The notes under the pieces are model-generated. The model was not told where the DNA came from. It worked only from the letters and a program-made list of their open reading frames with translations, and searched no databases. Positions 23,603-34,906 of a stretch of 64,000 nt of DNA are shown here, piece after piece. Origin of the DNA: Amaurobius ferox (lineage: Eukaryota > Arthropoda > Arachnida > Araneae > Amaurobiidae); assembly GCA_951213105.1 (NCBI GenBank), contig OX578137.1:82649679-82713678 (forward strand). Reading direction: 5' to 3'. The translations under genes and the position numbers were made by a program. Position 1 is the stretch's first letter. Each line of letters starts with the position of its first letter.

Positions 23603-25090
23603 AGGAAACCTTTCTGTCTCAAAATAAATATGTACGTGTAGTGGGTTTAAAAGACATCATATTTAGGAAAATTGGAGATATTTGGCGAGGGAAATAAGAT
23701 ATATATGTCAATACTAAGTAAAATAATATTTACTCGAAGATTTGTCACTCTAATTGCATCGTATTAATTGGAAAAACCGAAATTTAGCATTCACAGATTT
23801 GCAATCCGTCAGATTAAATATCAAACTATCACCCTACTGATTGAATCTCACATATGTCATATATGGTTATGTAAATGTCATATATGGCTATGTCACATCT
23901 GCTTTTCTACGTATTAGTACATATTTATATTAGCAAAACTATGGCTTAGGCAATACATTACAACCCCTTTTTCTTTATTTCATTATTTTTTCATTATTCT
24001 TTTATTTTATTACTTGTTTTAAATTTTATATATTTATTTTAAGTAAATTAGTATTATTTTTAGTAAATTTGTTTATTTTTATAAAACATGAAACGAATTC
24101 CCATTTGGACTATATTGTATTAGATTATTTAAATTTACATTCTGTGCACTTCCAGGAGACGCAGTACCTTTTCAACGCCTACGGGCATCCTTAGGCAATA
24201 GTAAATTCTACGGTCCTCCATAAGTATTTTATAAGAAGAAAATATGCACTGAGCATAAAAGATGCTCCCCCACAGTATTTACCCACTTTGCTAATGGTCA
24301 AAAATGGATGTGGCGAAAAGCCGTTGTAATCTGTTCCCAGTTGTTCAATAATCAGACCTTCGGTTTTATTTGTTCAAAGATCTCAGGTTCAATCCCCGTC
24401 TTGGATAGTGATGCCTTTATAGTGAACCTGAATAAATTAACCTTGCAGGTTAAATAAAATAATGATGAAAGCGATAGGGTCGAAAAGACCCAGTTATGAA
24501 TTTTCAGTGGACCCTGTGATATATGGCACTAGTTTCAACATCACAGCACAGGATGGAAAAAAAATACGAGAATGCGAAACTGATCGTTTAGATTACCAGT
24601 TGTACGCCGATATGACTTAATATGTAAGGCATTATAGGGCCTTCTTTGATGAAAAAAAATTATAATTTTCACCCAGTGGTTAAATGAATAAAGCATCGTC
24701 TGATTCAAAGATCCCTGTTTCGTCCCTATCTGGGACAGTGAGACATTTACAAATTTATAAATAATATCATAAACTTAACTAGATCGAAATGTTTCCAATA
24801 CATAATCGATAGGCGTACAAGTAACCAGGGCCTCCGAAAGGAAGTTTCTTAGAGTGAATCAATGTGTAAATTGATGTCATTTTTCAGTTGAAAGAGACAT
24901 GATGTCCAACCCCGTGTTTACCCAAATCAAGTGGATTATTTGATATAATATAGAGATAAGAACACAATTGTTTACGAATATTTGTAGAATTATTCATATA
25001 ATCTGAACGACAAACACGATAAGTACGCGATTCAATACGCAAGGTGTCGAGGACAGTCATGCATCAGACCAACAATTCGAGAAGTGTACA
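23603..25090. other. AT-rich stretch, possible tRNA-derived debris only
   Basis: Two B-box-like phrases (GGTTCAATCCC near 24391, GTTTCGTCCC near 24719) with similar surroundings hint at old tRNA-derived SINE pieces. Neither folds clearly as a tRNA. No gene was seen. Confidence 0.35.
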
Positions 25091-25091
25091 T

Positions 25092-25806
25092 ATAGAGCTA
25101 TCACCTTTCTGGTAGGTCGGACGGTCTGGGTCTCAACATCAACAACATATAGAGCTATCGTATATCATTTATGCAGGTGAATAGGAAAACCCTATGATGG
25201 TACACGGTGAGATAACCTTAGAGTGTAACAAACTTTTTTAGGGGGGACAGGGGATATTTCGGTTTCCGTTAGAGTCATCTAGAAAAATTCAACTTTAAAT
25301 TTGTATAGCGTTACAAAATGCGTAGTAAGCATTTTTATCTCACAGTGAAAACAGCAAAATAACTATCTAAAAATCTCTATAACCATGGAATTTAATAGAG
25401 ATATTTTTTGTTAATATGCATGTAACAGTGAAAACGCGAGCACATCAAAATACTCCCGAATACATCTTATTACGTGTGTGTAAGCATGCATTGGTGACGA
25501 CGGTGTACATTTTGTACTTTGTGTATAATAAAGTTAATTTAATTTTGCAGCATTGACTATAATGGTTTGCATATTGGTTTTCAGCTATTTTTACAACCTT
25601 TTTGAGGAAATAATTGTAACGATCTACAACTTTGTAACTGTATTTTTCCCCATTTCTAACAGAACGCGAGATCCAGTAGCCCTTAAAAGGGGTCCCTTAA
25701 TAAGAGCCTTCTGTACCCCTCAAAAAGGGAGTCAGACCACCTAAAGCTGTTTCATTCCATAGGGTTTTCCTATACATTTGCATAAAAATATACGATAACC
25801 CCTATA
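25092..25806. mobile_element. Short inverted-repeat DNA element (MITE-like) with a SINE tail in its left end
   Basis: The left end (TATAGAGCTATCGTATAT ... GAATAGGAAAACCCTATG, to 25197) and the right end (25758-25806, complement TATAGGGGTTATCGTATATT ... TATAGGAAAACCCTATGG) form imperfect inverted repeats of about 48 bases. Both outer edges abut TA, compatible with a Tc1/mariner-type target. A minimal SINE fragment lies inside the left repeat. The interior, including the frame 25553-25744, shows no transposase motif. Confidence 0.65.
25103..25144 (+). mobile_element. Very short 5'-truncated SINE with target duplication
   Basis: Only the last ~42 bases of the SINE are present (ACCTTTCTGGTAGGTCGG ... 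GGTCTCAACATCAAC). A 15-base direct repeat, ACATATAGAGCTATC, flanks it at 25088-25102 and 25145-25159. This is a genuine, extremely truncated retroposition event. It shows that the 3' end alone is enough to identify the family. Confidence 0.8.
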
Positions 25807-26947
25807 CTTTTCAAATTACAATCCTGGTTCATGAATTCACCTGGTAAACCGTATGCATGCCGTATTTCCTCGTCCTGTATTTCATTGAACATATTTTCTA
25901 AATAAATGAAGATACTGAACTTTATAAATGCGGTGCATCCCAGTAAAAAATTATCACTCCGGGCAGCAGAACATTTGAAAATTTGCCAGAAAGTTTATAT
26001 CCGTTTTAATGCGTTCCGATAAAAAGAGAGCGTTATCAAGAAAGTTGCAAAACAATAGATGGGGACGGATAAAATATTTTTCTTTCAACTTGATTTTTTA
26101 ATGGCTGCTGGGGAGCTGTCTTTTCAGTATCACACTAGAATATATCGTAACATACCTTCCGGCGGTGCTAAAATCTGATACCTCACAAAAGAACTCTTGC
26201 GTCTAAAATGCGAAATAAAATAACAAGAAAGCAAGAGTTTCAAATAAATGGCCATACCTCGCAAATATTAAAAAATTCCGAGGGACTTTTGAAAATCCTT
26301 ATCAGTTTTATTAAATATATCATATAACTCGAATTTAACTTCCTCTTTCTGGTAGTTGACATTTTGCAAAGATAAGCAAGAATAATAGTGGCGAGTGCAC
26401 TTTAATTTTTAGGAAAATGCCTAGATAAATGTAAGCATACTTCAAGAACATTTCAAATTTGAATTTACATTATCATTATATAGCATATTTGCTATCCTAT
26501 GGGTGTGTATTTTAATGTCAGTTTTAAAAACTGAAATGTTTGACGGTACTCTATTTCGGAGATTATATTACTTTTGCGTTTAAGCGAAGAAACATTTGTT
26601 ATTTAATCAATGCATACAAAGGATTGCTTGTAGTAGCTTCGCATTATTCAAGACATCTACTCTTGAAAATGATTTATATGAAATAAAACGTGTTAATATG
26701 TAGCACATATGCAACAGAAGAATTGCGACATCCACAAAATGTGAAGCAAGTGTTTTATACTCTATCAAAGTTAAATGCACAATTGTTAGAATTATATTGG
26801 GAATAATTGGTATTTTAGGAGTTATTTCATTTTGTAAGTAATGCTTGTAAGAGTTTTAAATAAATACCATAGTACAACCTGCTGAATTGCAGCTGTAAAG
26901 TTTTCCCGCAGCTTCTCATGTCACAGATGCTGAGGTTGCGAGTCTAC
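25807..26947. other. AT-rich stretch with no recognised feature
   Basis: No inverted ends, long frames or matches to the window's repeat families were seen. Confidence 0.5.
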
Positions 26948-26956
26948 GTAGGTGAC

Positions 26957-27845
26957 GGGTCTGGGTCGTAATCCCGACAGCCGAAATCCCGACAAGCCAG
27001 AATCCCGACAGCCGAAATCCCGACATGCCAAAATCCCGACAGGGTCGAAATCCCGACAAGTCAAAATCTCGACAAGGTCGAAATCCCGACAAGCCAAAAT
27101 CCCGACAAGGTCGAAATCCCGACAAGCCAAAATCCCGACAGTCGAAACCCACTCTTGCACAGACTAATACAACACTAAGGCGGTCATCGCAGTGACGTCA
27201 CAAGGGTTAGAATTTACTAATCAGCACCCCCCTTCCCCCCCACGCACATGCGCTGGACTCACGCTCCCTCTTGTCTCCATCCGCTTGCTACGACAATGGC
27301 CATATGCTATTTGAATATGCTATTTGAACGTATGCAGAATGTGTAAGTGTTTTTTTTCTTTTTTAATAAAATGAATTTCCTAAATCTTATACCGACCTGT
27401 TATATCATTTTAATCTTTGTCATTTCAATTTGCCAAAATTTATTTCAGTAATGGCATAATTGTTATGATTTAGTGATTAAAACTATTAATTTGTAAAATG
27501 TAGAGATGTAAAAACTCCGATAATTTTGATCAAGCTATACATATAGGCGTAGAGAGCCATGTGCGTGGGGGGGGGTGCTAATTAGTAAATTCTAACCCTA
27601 GTGACGTCACTGCGATGACCGCCTTAGTGTTGTATTAGTCTGTGCAAGAGTGGGTTTCGACTGTCGGGATTTTGGCTTGTCGGGATTTCGACCTTGTCGG
27701 GATTTTGGCTTGTCGGGATTTCGACCTTGTCGGGATTTTGACTTGTCGGGATTTCGACCCTGTCGGGATTCTGGCTTGTCGGGATTTCGGCTGTCGGGAT
27801 TCTGGCTTGTCGGGATTTCGGCTGTCGGGATTATGTCCGGAACCG
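26957..27845. mobile_element. Foldback-like element with minisatellite inverted arms
   Basis: Two arms of about 290 bases (26957-27250 and 27558-27845) are highly similar inverted copies around a ~307-bp spacer. The outer part of each arm is a minisatellite of roughly 11 units of 17-20 bases built on AATCCCGACA, alternating GCCAAAATCCCGACAAG with GGTCGAAATCCCGACAA. The inner part is unique sequence (GGCGGTCATCGCAGTGACGT ... CACGCACATG). A 9-base direct repeat GTAGGTGAC flanks the element (26948-26956 and 27846-27854). Long inverted arms made of tandem repeats plus a 9-bp duplication match Drosophila FB-type Foldback elements. The frames across the arms (Arg/Phe/Gly-rich or Pro/Arg/Lys-rich) are repeat artefacts. 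The spacer holds no transposase. Confidence 0.85.
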
Positions 27846-27854
27846 GTAGGTGAC

Positions 27855-29400
27855 ATGGTCCAAACATCAGTATTATGTATGTCTGTAAATTTACTATGTT
27901 ACTCCTTTCATTACACATAGCGCTGCGTTGAGTTAGAGTTGGTGACACTAATCACCTATCAGTAATACAGCTGCATATTATCACGTAATATCTCATGCCA
28001 CAGTTATCGCTGTCGTGAGTATGCGTGAGTGATATTGCTTACCTAGCTCTATTACAACTGTAAGCATATTAAGTATCGTTTTAAGTCACACAAAGAGCGT
28101 TCTATATCATTTAAACAGATTCGATGGTATTGCTTAAACAACCGTATTATATCTATAAACTTATTGAACGTCTCGTGTTACAGATAGCACTTTGGAGCCT
28201 GCGGTCTGCTGAAGCGTTATATTGTTGCGCTTTGATTCCTCCTAAAGTCATTTGTACAACGAACATTCCGTCAATTTTGGTTCCAGATAACATAAGATTC
28301 TACTGTAATGTAAATAGGTTTTACACTGAGTCCGAAAGTTACACAGATTAGAAACCAAATATGTTTTTATCTTTCAAAAAATTTTGGTACATTTAAAAAG
28401 CATTCAACTTTTAATATTCAAACCATTCTCTAATAGTATGGTCAAACCATTAATTGTTTCCGGTAAATATATAACTTTGCAAATTCTATAAGTTCCGGAC
28501 GTTTTGAAACATTTGAATCACTTTTTCTAGATATTGCAATGTTTGTTATTGATAGTGCAATATTAATTTGCAATATTAATTTGCCTTGGTTAAATTGTGC
28601 TCAAATAATATTTGATTACAATTTAACTAAGATGTTTCTGTCAACGCTATTTGTCAAGAAGCACATACTTTTCGGCTAATTGTATGTCCAAAGATTAAAA
28701 TTATCTAATTTTTATCACGTATTCAAATATAAATTTTTTAAACCTGTTGTTTGCATAGAACGCCGCCGAATGTTTTAATTGGCAAGAAGTATCTATCCTT
28801 GTTAAAATATAGTCGATCTGGGACTTATGATACATTGCCTGTGGACATTGGTAGACAGAAGCGTGACAACGGAGGAAGAAAGTGTTTTGTTACTTTTCAG
28901 TAATTTTTAGTTATCACATAGTAGGGCATTCCTATGATTTTCTTCATCGAACAATTTTTTTTGAATGCGAAATGCTACAGCTTATATTTATCAGTAACTA
29001 TTGTATTAATGGTTCTTATTTCAAAATTTGCCAACAACTTCTTTTGCTTATCGGCTAGTTGATCATATTTTATACATTGTGCTCGAATTCATAATTTCCC
29101 GACGTTAACATTCTTAATAAAATAAAGCAGAAAATGCCAATACATAAATTTAACAAAAATATGTAAATAACGTAAATAAAGTATATGTGAGATGATATCA
29201 AGCTGTACATACATAATTTTATTTATCTACACCCATATTATTTTTGATGTTATTTAAATACTGCTAATATATGGAAACAAAAGTAACTCATATACTGCTG
29301 TAGTGCCTCTTTAATTATTAATGTATACATCATCACCCAGGATAAACATTTTTTTTGTTTATACCTGTCTCTAAAAATGACAAATATGCGGAAGCATTAA
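27855..29400. other. AT-rich stretch with no recognised feature
   Basis: No gene, RNA or repeat boundary was recognised. The frame 28124-28351 has no family resemblance known to me. Confidence 0.5.
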
Positions 29401-29405
29401 TGGAA

Positions 29406-29640
29406 TTAGGTTCTTCTAAACATCATTTCGACATTAATCAAAAATGCATGCGATTGCAATAATTGCCAATTAATAAGGCACAAATTCGAGCCATAATTAA
29501 ATATTGGGTGAAAGCAATGCAATTTGATGAGACAGCATTGACTTGGTACGTGCCTATCTTCAGGCAAGATGCGGATCTTAATTATTAGAGATGAGTTAGT
29601 GCTCATCTAATTGATTTGCTGTATAGTGGTGGGTTATTAT
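29406..29640 (+). repeat. Family D dispersed repeat, copy 1
   Basis: Landmarks are GCGATTGCAATAATTGCCAA, ATAATTAAATATTGGGT and GCAATTTGATGAGACAGC. Six more pieces lie at about 37.03, 38.64, 41.09, 43.28, 50.46 and 54.15 kb, all in the same orientation. No inverted ends were found and the nature of the element is unknown. Confidence 0.55.
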
Positions 29641-29840
29641 TTTTATTAGGAAAAAGTAATAATTAATTGGTAGATGGATATATTTCTCGAACTTTTGTTG
29701 GAATGGTTTGCAATTTATCGAAACAAAGCGTTTCGGATTGTTTTATATAAAATGAAATTCTTAAGCTAATATGTTTTTGGCGGTTTTTACATAATTTGGA
29801 ACATTGTTTTATTTATTACAAATAAGAAATTGAATTTGCT

Positions 29841-30146
29841 GGGTGACCCAAAAGTAGGTATACAGTACTAATCGGATCATGGCGTTTTAAAATTTATATA
29901 TTTTTTCCATATATTTCTTTTAAGGTAGTATATTGAAGGATACGGTTTTTGAAAGGAAGCCCCAGACAGTGGAGGAATTAAAAGAGCTCATATGACAACC
30001 ATTTCAGGAAATTGTCGTCAATGTCCTGAAATCCTGCGACCGGGCTAACCAGGATTTGTGTCTTGCTGCGTGTCACAATATTTTGGGCAGGTTCCAAGAA
30101 TGTTGCAAGATTGATGGTGGACATTTGGAGCACTTACAAGATTAAG
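29841..30146 (+). mobile_element. Remnant of a mariner-type transposon (end plus transposase C-terminus)
   Basis: A transposon-like end, GGGTGACCCAAAAGTAGG (29841-29858), is followed after ~75 bases by the last part of a transposase frame. The middle of the element is missing. No matching right end was identified. Confidence 0.55.
29933..30145 (+). pseudogene. C-terminal fragment of a mariner-superfamily transposase
   Basis: The frame reads LKDTVFERKPQTVEELKELI, then a TGA stop (29993-29995), then QPFQEIVVNVLKS onward to ...KIDGGHLEHLQD and TAA. The V(Y/F)..(K/R)P.T..ELK..I pattern and the terminal DGGHLEHL are typical of the C-terminus of Tc1/mariner-related transposases widespread in arthropods. 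The catalytic region is absent, so it is a dead fragment. Confidence 0.7.
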
Positions 30147-30526
30147 CCTTGTAAGCCATAGTTAATATCTGTAAAAATATATATATAAAATGTGATATAT
30201 GTATTGTATAAATCGCTGTAATGGATGGTTGAATCGCTGTAATACAACTTTAAAAAAGCTGTGTACCAGCTATTTATTTACAACTGGTCGAGTGTAAATC
30301 TTGAGAATGTTTCGACTAAAGGCTGCGTCTCACATTAGAACCTCGAACTTGAGTAAATTTAGTGGGTTGTTGTGGATAATACATACATGTTCTTATTAAA
30401 TATCATTTTCACAACATTTTGGGACTTTCCCATTTTTCGGAGTTTTTGCAAAAGAACCAGTGTGCTGTTTTTTACCAAGGTATTTAACGCCACATTACAT
30501 TATTAGTGGAGATTTTTAGAGAGAGA

Positions 30527-31316
30527 GACCTCTCTTTAGGAAAATCGACTCATTGATTCAACTACAACCAAATTTCGTACACGTACTTTATTTAGTATAC
30601 GGTTTCGTTCTCTGAAGAGGAAATATAGTTCAGATTTCGACCGCTTGATTCTGTACTGAGAAGCATATCTTACAACAACCAACTATGAAAGTAGTCACAA
30701 CGCCTTTTTTTATAAATCCACGACTATAGAAAAGGTCATGAAGTTCACCTTACTGGATTTAGAGTCGCTTATTAAAACCTTCTATCGTCGAAACAGCAGT
30801 GCTAATGCTGCACTTAAGGTGTTTTGGCAACTACAATGTTTACGTAGAGGTACACACACGATTTGTAATCTTCGAAAAATGGTTTTGCTTTTTGAAGAGA
30901 TGGAAACGTTAGATTTCAATAAATTATTGTACGTTAACTCTTGTTTTGTCAATATTTGTTATAATTTTGTTTCCACCCGCGATTTGCTATAAATTGATTG
31001 CACACAAACTCTTTTTTAAGATAGAATCTTTTAAAAGACTCTTCTAAAGATAGAATCTTTTAATAAGTAACGCGCTAACCAGTAATGTGAGATTCCTGAG
31101 TATCTATGAATAAAGTCTTGCGATTCCTCTTTTAGGCGGTCGCGGTAAGATATGCTTCACAATATGCACATCACTGGAACAACAACGTCTGATTTTACCG
31201 TAGCGGCCAAAACTTGAACTACTATTTTTCTCTAAAAATTGAAACCTTATACTCAGGGACGTTTTTGTAGGAAATTTGGTTGTGATTCGCAAAGAAGTTT
31301 TTCTTTCAGAGAAGTC
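30527..31316. mobile_element. Deleted mariner-type element with long inverted ends
   Basis: The left end (30527-~30690) and right end (~31140-31316) are imperfect inverted copies. Shared stretches are ACAACCAAATTTC, AGTATA.GGTTTC and, deeper in, GAAGCATATCTTAC (left 30661-30674; right, complement, near 31155). Insertions and deletions separate these anchors. Between the ends lies a transposase N-terminal fragment. Both outer edges read GAC.TCTCT on their own strands. No target duplication is certain. Confidence 0.6.
30738..30992 (+). pseudogene. N-terminal fragment of a mariner-type transposase
   Basis: The frame contains LIKTFYRRNSSANAALKVFW, then QCLRRGTHTICNLRKMVLLF and EEMETLDF. This follows the N-terminal DNA-binding region of the transposase at 32507, which has VKLYYVRGE... 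and TRFEETGSVE at the same spacing. The similarity stops at about residue 60, and the catalytic domain is missing. It is a remnant inside the inverted ends at 30527-31316. Confidence 0.6.
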
Positions 31317-32068
31317 TGAGAACCTGCTCTTTAATTTGGATCATATGGTATTTTACAAAGCTACTTAAGTAACCACGTTATAATCGATTCGTTTTATTTA
31401 ATGAATCAATTCGACTTGTTTATTGTCTTTTCGATGACACCAATGTTTATCGTCTGCCATCGATCAGGAAATAAACATTGCTGTGCTTACAAATATTCCT
31501 TTTAAATTGCATTGCTAAAATCTCCAGAAATGCATAGTGAAATTAGCTACAAACTCATAAAATGTTAGACGGCATTAAAAAATTACGAGCGAATTAATTG
31601 TAAATTTCTATGCATATTTTGCTATAAATAAGCACAAGATAATGCAAAGTAACTTGAAAATGTTAACAAACTTTCTCTGATAGTCAACAGATAAAAAAGT
31701 ATATTTGCAATTAAAGTTTAACATAAAGTTACTGACTGTTACAGATAAACGTTATAAATTTTTGAACAATTATTTTGATAAGTATTTTAATGCTACATAG
31801 TTAAATGTTTCTACATTCTTTTATAGTTTACAAACAAGTGCATGTTACGTTTCTTTCAGCTTCAATACATATATAAAACATTAGTATTTTAAACTCAGCA
31901 GTAAAGAAAATTTTCTAAATTTTTCTCAAAATATTATTACATTCGATATTAAAGAAATTAATTATTTTATAGGACTTTAGAAATTTTAATTAGTGAAATG
32001 CTCCACCAGATGACCATTGTAAGATTTAGATGTCCCCAGCGTGTTTTTATTCTTCTTGGACAATTTTC

Positions 32069-32072
<4 letters not shown>
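31317..32072. other. AT-rich stretch with no recognised feature
   Basis: No frames or repeat ends of note were seen before the (TA)n tract. Confidence 0.5.
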
Positions 32073-32124
<52 letters not shown>

Positions 32125-32127
32125 CAT

Positions 32128-32216
<89 letters not shown>

Positions 32217-32217
32217 C

Positions 32218-32250
<33 letters not shown>
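32073..32250. repeat. (TA)n microsatellite, left of the mariner insertion
   Basis: About 178 bases of TA with sparse interruptions. A further TA run continues on the far side of the mariner element (33673-33688). The element therefore inserted at a TA inside one tract. Confidence 0.9.
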
Positions 32251-32251
<1 letters not shown>

Positions 32252-33672
32252 GGTCTTTCAAAAGTCCGTATAAACTTTAAACATTCAATAAAAATCGAAA
32301 AAACTTCGCATTGAGATACGGTCAGAATGGGTTTTTATTTTTACATGAAAAAATTTTGTAGTTTAAAAAATCACCTATAGGTGGAGCTTACCCGAATACA
32401 TATTCCAGAAGTATGTACATGGGGCTGCTATAAAAGAGCTGTAGTGCTCTGTAGATTCTTCATTTGATTCATTAGTAAACGGTGCAAAGAAGAAGGTTTT
32501 GCGAGAATGCTAACTTTGATCAAGAAAGCCTTATTAGTGAAGCTGTATTACGTGAGAGGAGAATTAGCATCAAATACATTGCGAAAATTCCGATTTAGGA
32601 AAAATCTAAATAAAGGAAAAGGTCCTATCATTTGTTTTGGGTTACTGAAACTTGTCACACGATTTGAAGAAACTGGAAGTGTGGAGCATCGTCCACGAAG
32701 TGGAAGTCTATTGTTAACGGACTCCAGTGCCAGTGCTGTGGCATCTGAAATTGAAAACCTAGAAACTGAAACAGCGGCTGGGACTAGCAGCGCTTCTGAA
32801 GCTGCAAGGCGATTGGATATTCCTGTATCCTCGGTATGGCGTATCCTTCACGGTATCTTAAATAAGTATCCTTAAAAATTACAATCACTCTATCAGCTTT
32901 TACCGGTAGATACCGCACAGCGAGAAACGCTAGCCAAATTGGCTGTGTCAAAAATCGCACTGGAACCACAGTGGTTATTTAATGTGTTGTAGACAGACGA
33001 AGCTCACTTTTCACTGCATGGAAATGTGAACACACACAACTGTTCTGCATGAGCAAGTCGTACCGTCTTTGTGAAAACGAAATGTGATATCTACTGTAAC
33101 ATTTATGCAAGATGGAGCACCATCTCACATCGCAACTCCCGTAAAGAAATTTTTAATTGACACCTTCGGGGAAGACAGAATTATCAGTAGGCATTGCAAG
33201 ATCCCATGGCCTCCTCGGTCTCCAGATTTGACACCAGTTGACTTTTGGTTGTGGGGTATTAAAAGTCACGAGTTTATCAATCAGACCCTTCCACATTGTT
33301 CGGAACTAAAAGATTCCAGTCGTCGTGAAGTGAGTTTCATCCATCTAGACTTGCTGCATTCAGCAGTTACGTGTGTTTTCACTCGCCTGAATTGTGCAAT
33401 ACCTTGTGGTGGAGGACATGTCGAACACATGATGCTAATTACACTTGATGCTAATAGTACATAATAAAGGTACTGAACGTATAGTAAGTTATTTTCTTTG
33501 TCTTTCCAATGCATTCAACGCAACCTAGAGGTCATTTTTAAACTACAAAATATTTCCACGTCAAAAAATCCCCCGTCCTGATAATACTTATGGTACAAAC
33601 CGTATCTCAATGCGATGATTTTTCGAATTTTAATGAATTTTTAAATTTTATACGGATTTTTGAAACACCCTG
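32250..33672 (+). mobile_element. Mariner-type DNA transposon, inactive, with ~73-bp inverted ends
   Basis: The left end (32250-~32322) and right end (~33600-33672) are imperfect inverted copies of about 73 bases. Both carry TTTCAAAA.TCCGTATAAA outside and CGCATTGAGATACGG inside. The element is bounded by TA on both sides within a TA tract, as expected for Tc1/mariner target choice. The ~1.42-kb length is close to an autonomous mariner, but the transposase is broken and shortened. Confidence 0.85.
32507..33464 (+). pseudogene. Broken mariner-superfamily transposase
   Basis: The frame starts at ATG 32507 with an N-terminal helix-turn-helix region (MLTLIKKALLVKLYYVRGE, later TRFEETGSVEHRPRSG and ARRLDIPVSSVWRILHG). 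It is broken by TAA (32873-32875), TAG (32990-32992, where relatives have Trp) and TGA (33050-33052, again at a Trp). The first catalytic Asp lies in TDEAHFSLHG. A deletion of roughly 60 codons and a frameshift follow at about 33075. The frame resumes at 33084 with FMQDGAPSHIA (second Asp) and PRSPDLTPVDFWLWG (third Asp). It ends ...GGGHVEHM plus a short tail and TAA at 33462-33464. All three catalytic Asp are visible, but the enzyme cannot be made. Confidence 0.85.
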
Positions 33673-33689
33673 TATATATATATATATAA

Positions 33690-34139
33690 AATATTAAAAG
33701 TGTAATTCCAATGGTAGAATGAAAGTAGTAACTCATAATACACTATCTTAAAATTTGCCTACAAAATACAATGAAATAAAATAAATTTCAACCATAAAGA
33801 GGAAATTATAATACATATTACAGTTCAGAAAGCTAAAGATAGTCAACAAATGACAATGGTGAGGAAACGAAAAAATGAATTCAAAAATAATCACGCATTA
33901 AAACTTACACATGGAAGAGCTCCAGGCTTAAGCATAGTTCATTTCGAAAAAATTATCTTTCAAATCCTAATATTTAAACGAAATGACCACAAAAATGCTT
34001 GTTTCTGAAACACAAGATATATTTTATCTATGAACATGCGTTATTAGGTCGGCAAGCATAAAGGATGAAAAAAATGTAAAGGAAACATAAATACCTTGAA
34101 ATACACTTCAAATGTACAACCATGACGAGCAAAAAATGA

Positions 34140-34140
<1 letters not shown>
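33690..34140. other. AT-rich stretch with no recognised feature
   Basis: No repeat boundary or gene was recognised. Confidence 0.5.

Positions 34141-34177
<37 letters not shown>
34141..34177. repeat. (TA)n tract beside GC-rich block copy 2
   Basis: A short pure TA run, about 135 bases before the GC-rich block at 34312-34395. It has the same order as copies 1 and 3. Confidence 0.9.
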
Positions 34178-34179
<2 letters not shown>

Positions 34180-34311
34180 TAAATATGTATAAATGAGTGA
34201 AAGATACAAAATTCCAGAAAATCACACGAATAAGGCGCTATGCTGCACTACAATGTGGATTTTAATATCATACCAGAAAAGTATAAAAATGAAAGAAAGC
34301 AATATATCAAA

Positions 34312-34395
34312 GATTGGCCGGGGGGGTTGTGACCCCCACTCCCCGGTTAAGCCAGCTTGCGTCTAGACAACACTCCCGGTAGCCGATATATTGCA
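34312..34395 (+). repeat. GC-rich conserved block, copy 2
   Basis: Landmarks are GATTGGCCGGGGGGGTTGTG, ACCCCCACTCCCCGGTTAAG, GACAACACTCCCGG and CGATATATTGCA. It matches copy 3 closely (complement of 52543-52632) and copy 1 more weakly. GGGGGTTGTGACCCCC can form a short hairpin. Confidence 0.75.
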
Positions 34396-34556
34396 CAAAG
34401 ATGAATACCGAAGTATCAAAATTTCAAAAGGATTTTAAAAAGGATTCCAAAAAAAAGAATTTTAAAAAGTATGTTACAGATCATGTAAGTGTGGAGTACC
34501 CAGAAGACACGTATTTTAAAAACTGTACTATGTCTACTCTCACTAAACTAATGCAT

Positions 34557-34906
<350 letters not shown>

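Noticed and set aside
26916..27167. Frames with repeated GFRPCRDFGLS or KSRQAKIPTR phrases, also at 27607-27948
   Set aside because: They translate the ~19-base minisatellite of the Foldback-like arms in several frames on both strands, as expected of a non-coding tandem repeat.
26957..27845. Possible CRISPR-like array (regular short repeats)
   Set aside because: The units are contiguous tandem repeats without unique spacers, lie in inverted arms with a 9-bp target duplication, and the genome is eukaryotic.
32507..33464. Functional mariner transposase gene
   Set aside because: Three in-frame stops, a frameshift and a ~60-codon deletion make it a pseudogene even though all three catalytic Asp are visible.
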